From CAWIHK01 sp963835935 (lineage in GTDB: Bacteria > Bacteroidota > Ignavibacteria > UBA10030 > CAVZMI01), in contig CAWIHK010000001.1 in NCBI GenBank assembly GCA_963835935.1, positions 434,001 through 498,000 on the forward strand: DNA of 64,000 nucleotides, read 5' to 3'. Positions 1 through 7,141 of the stretch are shown piece by piece. How positions within the stretch are numbered: the first letter of the stretch is position 1; each line of letters begins with the position of its first letter. Below the pieces are notes generated by a model, which ran no database searches, was not told the DNA's origin, and saw only the letters and a list, made by a program, of their open reading frames with translations. Position numbers and translations under genes: made by a program.

Positions 1-774
1 GTCTGGTTTGCATCTTTAAACGGCGCGGCACTGGATAGTATTAGAGTGGCGTTCCAGCGTGCTGGTTCTGTAGACTATGGAATCTATAAATATACAGGAG
101 CATATACAAACCCGCTCGGTCAAAGGTATGGCGGTGGAACAATCGTCGATACCGATAACAGCGTTGCATATCCGTATCCTGTGCCGTATCCGAATTGGGT
201 TACGGTTAATGTCGCTTCACTCAATGTGGATATGTCGAAACAATTTGCAGTGGGAATCATTTTTACCAGTTCCGATATTTCAAAACCGGGGCTGATGATG
301 AGTGCCGAACCGGACAATGGAGTGTATCATTCGTATACAAATTATATTCCAGAAGGAGAATCGAATAGAAATTGGAACATCATTTCATCGAATTCGAGTG
401 CAACCACCACGCCGGATAGCATCGCAAACTATCTTATACATGCGTATATGCATATAGGAAAAAACGCTGTGGGAAAAACGATCGAAATAACTCCAGGCTC
501 ATTCGCTGTTTCGGATGCTTACCCAAATCCGTTCAATCCTGAAACTATAATTCGCTATTCAATTCCTCATAATGGTCTTGTTTCAATAAAAGTTTTTGAT
601 ATTTTGGGAAAAGAGGTTACGACCCTTGTCGACGAAGTGAAGCATGCAGGTTCTTATTCAATCAAATGGAACGGCAAGAATAGTTTAGGAATTTCTGTAG
701 GATCGGGAGTTTATTTTTATCGTGTTCAAGCCGGGAAAAATATCCAAACAAAAAAAATGGTGTTGATTAAATAA
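1..774 (+). CDS. T9SS-sorted secreted protein, 3' part (5' end outside window)
   Basis: The frame is open from base 1, so only the last 257 codons are present and the start lies upstream. The final 80 or so residues are a type A sorting domain of the type IX secretion system: a DAYPNPFNPETIIRYSIP-like start, a VFDILGKEV strand, and a WNGKN...GSGVYFYRVQAG...KKMVLIK end. Such domains are known to direct export across the outer membrane and cell-surface attachment. The upstream part is probably beta-rich and I do not recognise it; the protein's function cannot be told from this fragment. The gene is followed by the same GC-rich hairpin that follows each gene C of the cassettes downstream. Confidence 0.85.
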   Translation, partial: VWFASLNGAALDSIRVAFQRAGSVDYGIYKYTGAYTNPLGQRYGGGTIVDTDNSVAYPYPVPYPNWVTVNVASLNVDMSKQFAVGIIFTSSDISKPGLMMSAEPDNGVYHSYTNYIPEGESNRNWNIISSNSSATTTPDSIANYLIHAYMHIGKNAVGKTIEITPGSFAVSDAYPNPFNPETIIRYSIPHNGLVSIKVFDILGKEVTTLVDEVKHAGSYSIKWNGKNSLGISVGSGVYFYRVQAGKNIQTKKMVLIK

Positions 775-800
775 GGATAGAATAGAAATAATCCAACGCG

Positions 801-826
801 TCGGGGCAGTCGCATCACTGCCCCGA
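801..826 (+). repeat. GC-rich hairpin, copy 1 of 4
   Basis: TCGGGGCAGT and ACTGCCCCGA form a perfect 10-bp inverted repeat around the loop CGCATC. The same hairpin follows each gene C at 6853, 12817 and 18761, always followed by TCGTGCT. There is no T-run after it, so it is not a standard intrinsic terminator, although its place after a stop codon suggests a 3'-end role (stability or processing). Confidence 0.7.
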
Positions 827-865
827 TCGTGCTAACCACCCTCACGAAATAATTTATTTTTTTTC

Positions 866-894
866 TTGACTTACAAAGAATAATTTATTATCAT
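866..894 (+). promoter_or_regulatory. Promoter of cassette 1
   Basis: TTGACT (866-871), a 17-base spacer and TATCAT (889-894) fit a housekeeping-sigma promoter. The same hexamers with the same 17-base spacing occur at 6928 and 12892 although the spacer sequence differs between copy 1 and the other two. This would give a leader of about 230 bases before gene A. Confidence 0.65.
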
Positions 895-960
895 TCGCAT
901 ATAAAGTTTCAATGTTCAGCTTTATTTGCGTATATATTTTTCTTATTGGGCAACACTATA

Positions 961-1033
961 GGCAGGATTTGTAATGTGGTCAGGATGGCTATCAAGGATG
1001 TGGAGAGTTTTTTAGCATCCTAAAATACCTGCC
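961..1033 (+). ncRNA. Conserved structured 5' leader, cassette 1
   Basis: GGCAGG (961-966) can pair with CCTGCC (1028-1033), and inside it AGGATG (982-987) with CATCCT (1016-1021), giving a nested two-stem element between promoter and start codon. A second AGGATG (995-1000) could compete for the same CATCCT, so two alternative folds are possible. In the other cassettes the arms are unchanged while the loops differ. I do not recognise a known riboswitch family. That it acts as a cis-regulatory RNA is inference. Confidence 0.5.
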
Positions 1034-1128
1034 GTAACTATAAAACATAGTATTACTGCATCTTCAACGAGCCTGATCTTGCTGATGAGCTTGGTAATTA
1101 TACTTGTACAAAGGAGAAGTGTGCGCCT

Positions 1129-3960
1129 ATGAGAGAAAGAAATAGTTTTACCTATCTATTTGCCGTAACAATAGTTTATGCGGTGTTACTCTCGGCAGTT
1201 GCCCTCGGTCAAATTCGGATACAAAAGAGTATTCGAATCAACCCGGGGATATCGACCGATGATGCGCCGCCAACCCGTTTACATTACAACGGTTATCTTC
1301 ACGATTTATATGTTGAGTTTACGATTACACCTGCTGATCCCAACTTTCAACCATTATTGTGGTTATGGATGCGTCCCGAATGGACCGATGACTATGGGTT
1401 GATTATCCCGGGTCAGATGGATGCATGTGAAGAATATAGACCGCAGCTTAATACGTATGTTGAAGAATATTTAGGACAAGGATATTTTGCCGTAGCGCCG
1501 GAACATGGAGGAGGAAATCCAACAAACTATCCTTATACTCTCTCGGCGAGAGCGTTTGTCGATGGCATGAAAATACATGTATTGGGTATGCCTGGGGATA
1601 GCCTGATTTGTGATAGACCGGATTTCGATGTTTATTACGTCGATAGCTTAGTCTGTCATAGTTTTTGGAATGTATGTTGGGAATTCTATATTTTTAATTT
1701 AAGCACATTCGATAAACCTCTCTCAGAAACAATAACTCAGGGAAAGGTGAATGAGATTAGGTTCGATGGTGAAGTGATCGACCATAGAGTATCAACTCCG
1801 CCACCATATTGGTGTCCGATGGTCGATTCGGTAAACGTAACGATAACAAAAGGCGATAAATACGCCCATCTGTGCACGGAGACCGATACTGCATCGCAGA
1901 TGACCATATTATCATGTCAAGAAACAGTATATCTTGAGGTAGACAGAGACGTACCCGACACGGTCGATCAATATTGTGTGGTTCAAACATCGACAAGAAA
2001 TTTCGCACGAACCGATACGGTTTATTATCTGCCGCACGATACACTTTTTGTTACCTGTGAACCGAAACAGTTATACACAGGCGATACGGCTATAATCCAT
2101 ATGCATCAGCGGGTCGATGGCGTTGTTGATACGAATGAGTATTTTCAGTCAAGAGAAATCGGTATATTGGGAAATGATTGTTACGGTACATTGCTCGACG
2201 AGTGGGGCGATACTGCAACATATTTTCAAAATGTTACGGGTCAGTTACAGTTCATCGCTGCACAGGATATAGATGCCGACAGTGTATGCGCAAAAATACG
2301 AGTAGGATTTGCACCATCACTGCCGATGTGTTCTGTTGTACCTATGGGAACTGTACCTAATAGATCCGTTCCTATGGGAATTGTTTCCAAGGGACCTGTC
2401 CCTTTGGGAGCTTTACACTCTGGCCCTGTCTTGCTTGGGAAAAAAGGCAAAAACCCAACGCTTGCATTTAGCGGAAAGAAAAAATATAGACAGATAATGA
2501 ATGAGCTGTTTAAACAGGAAACAAAAAATACCTTCACCGAAGGAACAAAACCGAAGGATGCGGCCATTGTAAAGAGTGTAAAACAAGTTAAGAGAGCAAG
2601 ACCAGAAAGTCTGATAAAGAAATCGGGGAAGATAAAAGACATTCAATTTCTATATACGCAGGCGGGTTCGGATAGTATAATGATAAAGGGAAAAAATATA
2701 TTACTCGGACAAACGAAATATTACTGGGCAATTCAGGATCCGGATGATGATAGCAAATTAATTATTCAAGAAAGTGAAACAGATCCAAGCCAATCTATTC
2801 CACCAGGTATAGTGGACGTAAATTTTTCTGTAATGAAAAATGCTAATGATGACAAACTCGGAGTATATTACGAGTATAAAAATGATAAAGGATACGATTT
2901 GGGTAGAAATTGGTTCATCCGAATCATTGGTAGATATTGGTCACCGGATAAAACATACAAGGTTCATCTTTATGCAGATGCATTGGATAGAACACGGTCG
3001 GGGGATATGGCTATTGAGGTGAAGAAATCAAATTCCTTAGGAAATACAAATTTTGCAAAAGCACGAAATCATGGAATTGATATTGCAGGAAATCCTTACA
3101 GTGTTGATTCAATATGTATTTTATTTGGAGGTCGTTATGGTTTTCCTCCTCAAAATATTAAGAGTCAGTACCAATCTGAATCTGTATTCGACACAGATTT
3201 ACAAACTTATATGCCAAGTTATCGTTACGAACCTTGGACTGCAGAGTTTTGGAGTGGTGTACAGGCTTTGAAAAATAATAGTAATTTTTGGGTTACAAAT
3301 CAAAGTATGGGTGATGGTGATGCAGTACCAAACCATCAAGATTTACGATATATGATATACGTTAATACACCTCATTCGGTTTGGTATTTTATCGAACAAT
3401 ATTCAACGATTGTTTACAATAATTCTCCTACAGGTTATTGTCTTTTTGGATGTTATCATCCAAATAGTGGACGTCTGACATTTACATATGATAGACCGAC
3501 AGGGCAATACAATATTATTCACAAACGTATTTATAAACAACTGCATCTCAATAATAATATTGAGAATCTTCAAGCAAATTTAATAGTTCGTAATCAATTC
3601 ATTCAATATATGTCTAATCAATATTTTAGTGGATTAAACAATCGAATAGCACAATCACGTATTGCAAGCTCATATGGTCCTATTCAGCTTATGTATACAA
3701 GAGCTTTAGAACTAATACAACGTTATCCAGTCGGGAGTCATGATAGACCAGAAAATCTCAATTTGTTAGATACTTTCTTTCCATTCGCTATGATTAATTA
3801 TGTAGAATTATTGAGAGAACAAGTCGGAGATATTAATTCAAATGATTGGGATGATGGTTTTGAAGAAACTATGAGGAGAGTATATCATGGTTGGAATCGT
3901 AAGTCTGGATATGATACAGGGGTAATAAATAATACAAAAAACTATTTGCCAATACAATAA
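1129..3960 (+). CDS. Cassette protein A1: exported, lysozyme-like C-terminus
   Basis: A 943-aa protein with a hydrophobic export signal (about residues 8-28). Residues 30-400 are beta-rich and contain many Cys; I do not recognise them. Residues 404-438 are seven VPxGx-like pentapeptides, followed by a basic linker. The last 270 residues carry a pattern that fits the lysozyme/lytic transglycosylase fold: PPQ..K.Q.QSES with a candidate catalytic Glu near residue 684, then PSYRYEP, then ASSYGPIQLMYTRAL near residue 847 (the usual S-G-L-x-Q motif). Cleavage of peptidoglycan or another glycan is therefore a reasonable guess, not shown. AAGGAG lies 12 bases before the ATG, an unusually wide gap conserved in all copies. 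Gene B follows after 18 bases. Confidence 0.85.
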   Translation: MRERNSFTYLFAVTIVYAVLLSAVALGQIRIQKSIRINPGISTDDAPPTRLHYNGYLHDLYVEFTITPADPNFQPLLWLWMRPEWTDDYGLIIPGQMDACEEYRPQLNTYVEEYLGQGYFAVAPEHGGGNPTNYPYTLSARAFVDGMKIHVLGMPGDSLICDRPDFDVYYVDSLVCHSFWNVCWEFYIFNLSTFDKPLSETITQGKVNEIRFDGEVIDHRVSTPPPYWCPMVDSVNVTITKGDKYAHLCTETDTASQMTILSCQETVYLEVDRDVPDTVDQYCVVQTSTRNFARTDTVYYLPHDTLFVTCEPKQLYTGDTAIIHMHQRVDGVVDTNEYFQSREIGILGNDCYGTLLDEWGDTATYFQNVTGQLQFIAAQDIDADSVCAKIRVGFAPSLPMCSVVPMGTVPNRSVPMGIVSKGPVPLGALHSGPVLLGKKGKNPTLAFSGKKKYRQIMNELFKQETKNTFTEGTKPKDAAIVKSVKQVKRARPESLIKKSGKIKDIQFLYTQAGSDSIMIKGKNILLGQTKYYWAIQDPDDDSKLIIQESETDPSQSIPPGIVDVNFSVMKNANDDKLGVYYEYKNDKGYDLGRNWFIRIIGRYWSPDKTYKVHLYADALDRTRSGDMAIEVKKSNSLGNTNFAKARNHGIDIAGNPYSVDSICILFGGRYGFPPQNIKSQYQSESVFDTDLQTYMPSYRYEPWTAEFWSGVQALKNNSNFWVTNQSMGDGDAVPNHQDLRYMIYVNTPHSVWYFIEQYSTIVYNNSPTGYCLFGCYHPNSGRLTFTYDRPTGQYNIIHKRIYKQLHLNNNIENLQANLIVRNQFIQYMSNQYFSGLNNRIAQSRIASSYGPIQLMYTRALELIQRYPVGSHDRPENLNLLDTFFPFAMINYVELLREQVGDINSNDWDDGFEETMRRVYHGWNRKSGYDTGVINNTKNYLPIQ
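2338..2442 (+). repeat. 15-bp minisatellite coding VPxGx repeats
   Basis: Seven in-frame 15-bp units encode VPMGT, VPNRS, VPMGI, VSKGP, VPLGA, LHSGP and VLLGK in the linker of A1. A2 has only two units (VPEGP, VPRGK at 8360-8389) and A3 keeps no clear run. The array changes length by whole codons, so it alters the linker without breaking the frame. Confidence 0.8.
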
Positions 3961-3978
3961 GAAATGGAGCAAATAAGA

Positions 3979-6030
3979 ATGAACAAAAAATCAAAAATAA
4001 TTATTCTAATAATTTTTTGTAGTTTTCAAATTCATATGAAAGCACAAAATAAAGACCTTTTACCGGGTGTGACGGAAGAAATTATTAATTCAATTCAAAC
4101 ACAAATTAATTTAATAATTGATGACAAATATCGAATAACTAGTGTTTTAAATGTTGATAGCTCGTTAGGAAGTGGATTAGGTCCTCGTTGGCCAGATGTA
4201 GGGCCAATAGAAGATTCATATGGAACATTGACACATTGTTTCGTGTTCATCTGTACAAAGAAATATGAAGCATCTATTATTGATACTGCAAGTGGAATTG
4301 TAGGAATTTTTAAGGATGGTAAAATAATTTGGAATTCAAATGGATGGTTGACAGTCGAAAGCCCAGGGATAGAAGCTAATACCATCTGGGCGATTAAAGA
4401 TATTAATAAAGATGGAAAAACTGAAATACTTACGACATGGATATCATTGAGTAGTGGATCAAATCCCCCACAATATCTTTGGATTATAAGTTGGGACGGC
4501 CATCAAGGTTTAATCATTAACGCTTCTGATAATGATAAAAATTCTGTTTTGTCGATTGATTCAAATAGTCAATTTATATTAGCTGATATTGAAGGTGATG
4601 GAATATGGGAAATCCAGGGTAAATCTTCCTATTATGATGATGATTCCTTGCTTACTCAATTTAAGACTTTTAGTTGGAATGGAAATCAATATGGATACTG
4701 GGCTTCTACACCTCAACCTTCAGAAGGATCTTATTATCCCCAAGATAAGATTTTTTCAATTGTAAAAGCAAATGTAATTCCAGCAATAGATAAATTTGAA
4801 TATTGTTATGAGATTAAAAATTTATCTTCAAGTTTTCAAGATATACACGAATTTGCTATTGATCGTTTAATAGATACTGTAACATTCGATAAAGTAAGGA
4901 GATTTTGGGAAGGTACAAGACCGTGGCTTCCCGTTATTGATTGGGAATGTTATGGATTAGAAGGTATAAATTACATAAAACCAGGCGAAGCAGGAGAATC
5001 ACAATTTTCATTTTTGACAATAGATACAACATTACCTACAATATTAAAATTTTATACACAGGGTTGGAATGGTGGATTAGATGACGATATTACTATAAAT
5101 TCTTATCAAGGATTAACAATCGGCCCTAATAAATTAATTAGTTCAATTATTCCAGTGTCTTTTCTCGATACCCTCACCTCATTCACTACTCGTTCCCGTG
5201 ATCTCGGCTGGATAAAACAACAGCCTATATCGGATAAATATACTGGCTATTTTTCAACAGCAAAAACAGCATTGCAGAAGAATCAAATCTCGCTAACACG
5301 TACAACACTCACGCAGGTACTCCACGACGTCGATGTAGATAGCTCATCAACATTAACCAGTGAAGCGTACGCACTTATAAAGTATAATACAGAGTATCTG
5401 CTTGCACATCTGCCCAATACAATATCAGCCTTAGATATGCTCGATACACTGCGCGTGCGGACAGATTGCACAATACCGAATAACACTCTATGCGGCAGAG
5501 ACTTCAAAGAAGACCTTATAGAAAATATCGCGAAAGCAAAGAAAGAACTCATTGAAAAAGATACAATCGCTTGTGCATTGTATATCAAAATGTATGAGAA
5601 ACAACTATACGAGAAGTACAATCATAGAAAAGGAAAACCTTGCGTTACAGACGATGAGTATAATTATCTCTATCCTTATGCAGAATCGATTGTAGAACTC
5701 ATTCTGCCGCTTCCGCCTAAATGCGGCGGCTCGTGCAAAGATAAACTCTTTGATCTGAAGAGTGAAATAGGAAGTTGTACGAAGAAAGGATACTGCAGTA
5801 GAGGAGAATTTGAGAATGGAATGGAAGAACAAATCGATAAGGCAGTGAAATGTATCGAGAATAAGGATTCTACAGGTACGGCAACATGTCTCGGGTTATT
5901 CGAGCAAGAAGTACAACAGACGTATGAACAGACAAAGAAACGGTACGACGAGAGAAAGTATGTGAAACCTGAAGGATACATTACGTTGTATTACAAAGCG
6001 GAATATATACTCGAAGAACTTGAGCATTAA
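3979..6030 (+). CDS. Cassette protein B1: exported, FG-GAP-like repeats and helical tail
   Basis: About 683 aa from ATG 3979, chosen because GGAG lies 9 bases upstream; an ATG at 3964 would add five residues. A signal peptide ends near KAQN. Residues 30-250 contain repeats of the FG-GAP/VCBS type with Ca2+-loop motifs (DINKDGKTEI, DIEGDGIWEI) and SWDG/SWNG turns. The shared C-terminal part (from about residue 400) begins with TTRSRDLGWIKQQ, continues as helices of the kind that accompany FIVAR-like regions in secreted FCB proteins, and contains CGGSC and further Cys residues. Its N-terminal half differs from B2 and B3 while the C-terminal half is nearly the same. No enzyme motif was seen. It is probably an extracellular partner of A1. 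Confidence 0.83.
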   Translation: MNKKSKIIILIIFCSFQIHMKAQNKDLLPGVTEEIINSIQTQINLIIDDKYRITSVLNVDSSLGSGLGPRWPDVGPIEDSYGTLTHCFVFICTKKYEASIIDTASGIVGIFKDGKIIWNSNGWLTVESPGIEANTIWAIKDINKDGKTEILTTWISLSSGSNPPQYLWIISWDGHQGLIINASDNDKNSVLSIDSNSQFILADIEGDGIWEIQGKSSYYDDDSLLTQFKTFSWNGNQYGYWASTPQPSEGSYYPQDKIFSIVKANVIPAIDKFEYCYEIKNLSSSFQDIHEFAIDRLIDTVTFDKVRRFWEGTRPWLPVIDWECYGLEGINYIKPGEAGESQFSFLTIDTTLPTILKFYTQGWNGGLDDDITINSYQGLTIGPNKLISSIIPVSFLDTLTSFTTRSRDLGWIKQQPISDKYTGYFSTAKTALQKNQISLTRTTLTQVLHDVDVDSSSTLTSEAYALIKYNTEYLLAHLPNTISALDMLDTLRVRTDCTIPNNTLCGRDFKEDLIENIAKAKKELIEKDTIACALYIKMYEKQLYEKYNHRKGKPCVTDDEYNYLYPYAESIVELILPLPPKCGGSCKDKLFDLKSEIGSCTKKGYCSRGEFENGMEEQIDKAVKCIENKDSTGTATCLGLFEQEVQQTYEQTKKRYDERKYVKPEGYITLYYKAEYILEELEH

Positions 6031-6075
6031 GAAATTGTATGTCCAACTTTGTGATCTTTATAGAAAGCAAAATAA

Positions 6076-6130
6076 CCTTAGTGTCCTTTGTGGTTTTGCT
6101 CTTATTAAAAAAACCACAAAGGTCACAAAG
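6076..6130 (+). repeat. B-C intergenic hairpin, cassette 1
   Basis: CCTTTGTGGTTTT (6085-6097) pairs with AAAACCACAAAGG (6110-6122), and GTG/CAC and CTT/AAG extend the stem with single mismatches. The same hairpin separates B and C in all three cassettes. CTTTGTGTCCTTTGTGG-like sequences are common dispersed repeats in FCB genomes. It could limit read-through from B into C. Confidence 0.65.
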
Positions 6131-6174
6131 TAAAATGTTTAGTCGGAACTAAATAGAAATTGGAGAAATACAAA

Positions 6175-6819
6175 ATGAAATCATATTTAATGATAGCGAT
6201 GTTTCTGCCGGTGCTTCTAATTGCCGGCGAAACCGAGCAGACGAATATCATTCCATACAATTCGAAGGGAAACGTTGTAGCACTTTCGGTAGAGAACACA
6301 TCTAAACTGACAGCGAAGGGAGTTAGTGTTGAAATTCAGAATGTACCTAAATGGATACGGTTTGACTCGACAAAGGTGCAGTTAAGCAGTATTGCAACAA
6401 AGAAGTCGAAACAAGCCGAATTTACTTTTTCAGTCGATCGCAGTGCACCGGTTGACAAGGAACAGAAGATAAAAGCGCTTGTAAAAACAGCCGACGGACA
6501 AAAGTGGACAACGGAGATGTCGATTATGGTATCGGCACCGAAGGAATTTCATCTCTATCAGAATTATCCCAATCCGTTCAATCCTTCAACAACAATTGCA
6601 ATCGATTTACCGAAACAAACGAAGGTGAAGATTGTCATTTACAATATCTTGGGAAGAATAGTGAAGCAGTTGGCAGATGAAACCAAGGAAGCCGGGTACG
6701 CTGAGTTTTCATGGGATGGAAGGAACGATCACGGATCGGCGGTTGCTTCGGGTATGTATTTCTATCAGGTATCGGCTGGAAGTTATCATGCCGTGAAAAA
6801 AATGGTGATGATGAAGTAA
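6175..6819 (+). CDS. Cassette protein C1: small T9SS-sorted surface protein
   Basis: 214 aa from ATG 6175, which has GGAG nine bases upstream; a TTG at 6160 is in frame but would put that GGAG inside the gene. Order: signal peptide (residues 1-18), one Ig-like domain resembling the NEW3/CARDB group (about 25-120, NVVALSVENTSKL to a TADGQKWT strand), then a type A T9SS sorting domain (FHLYQNYPNPFNPST, YNILGRIVKQL, GMYFYQV, KKMVMMK). It is the only cassette protein with a recognisable T9SS signal, so it may be the surface anchor for A and B (inference). The three C proteins are almost identical. Confidence 0.88.
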   Translation: MKSYLMIAMFLPVLLIAGETEQTNIIPYNSKGNVVALSVENTSKLTAKGVSVEIQNVPKWIRFDSTKVQLSSIATKKSKQAEFTFSVDRSAPVDKEQKIKALVKTADGQKWTTEMSIMVSAPKEFHLYQNYPNPFNPSTTIAIDLPKQTKVKIVIYNILGRIVKQLADETKEAGYAEFSWDGRNDHGSAVASGMYFYQVSAGSYHAVKKMVMMK

Positions 6820-6852
6820 CGGCATTCGTTGCCTCTGAATTAATGAATATCG

Positions 6853-6878
6853 TCGGGGCAGGCGCATCACTGCCCCGA
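6853..6878 (+). repeat. GC-rich hairpin, copy 2 of 4
   Basis: TCGGGGCAG/CTGCCCCGA stem after gene C1, with the same sequence and position as after C2 and C3. No T-run follows. Confidence 0.7.
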
Positions 6879-6927
6879 TCGTGCTATCTAACCTCATAAA
6901 AATATTTTCATTATTTCACTATTTTTC

Positions 6928-6956
6928 TTGACTTGTTTATAAAAATTATTTATCAT
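6928..6956 (+). promoter_or_regulatory. Promoter of cassette 2
   Basis: TTGACT (6928-6933), 17 bases, TATCAT (6951-6956). The hexamers match the promoters of cassettes 1 and 3. With the hairpin before it and the leader after it, it accounts for the 322-base gap between C1 and A2. Confidence 0.65.
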
Positions 6957-7020
6957 CCATATAACAGATTTTGTTTTTCTTATTTTTTTACTTGTTTTTT
7001 TCTTATTGGGCAACATTATC

Positions 7021-7093
7021 GGCAGGATTTACGAAGTGGCTAGGATGGCTATCAAGGATGTGGAAAGTTTTTTAACATCCTGAGAAACCTGCC
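7021..7093 (+). ncRNA. Conserved structured 5' leader, cassette 2
   Basis: GGCAGG (7021-7026)/CCTGCC (7088-7093) enclose AGGATG/CATCCT. Compared with copy 1 the loops have several substitutions and the stem arms have none. The second AGGATG that allows an alternative pairing is also kept. Confidence 0.5.
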
Positions 7094-7141
7094 CTAAATA
7101 TAGAACATAGTATTACTTATACAAAGGAGAAGTGTGCGCCT

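Noticed and set aside
801..826. Standard intrinsic terminator
   Set aside because: The stem is strong but no T-run follows in any of the four copies, so it is listed as a repeat hairpin.
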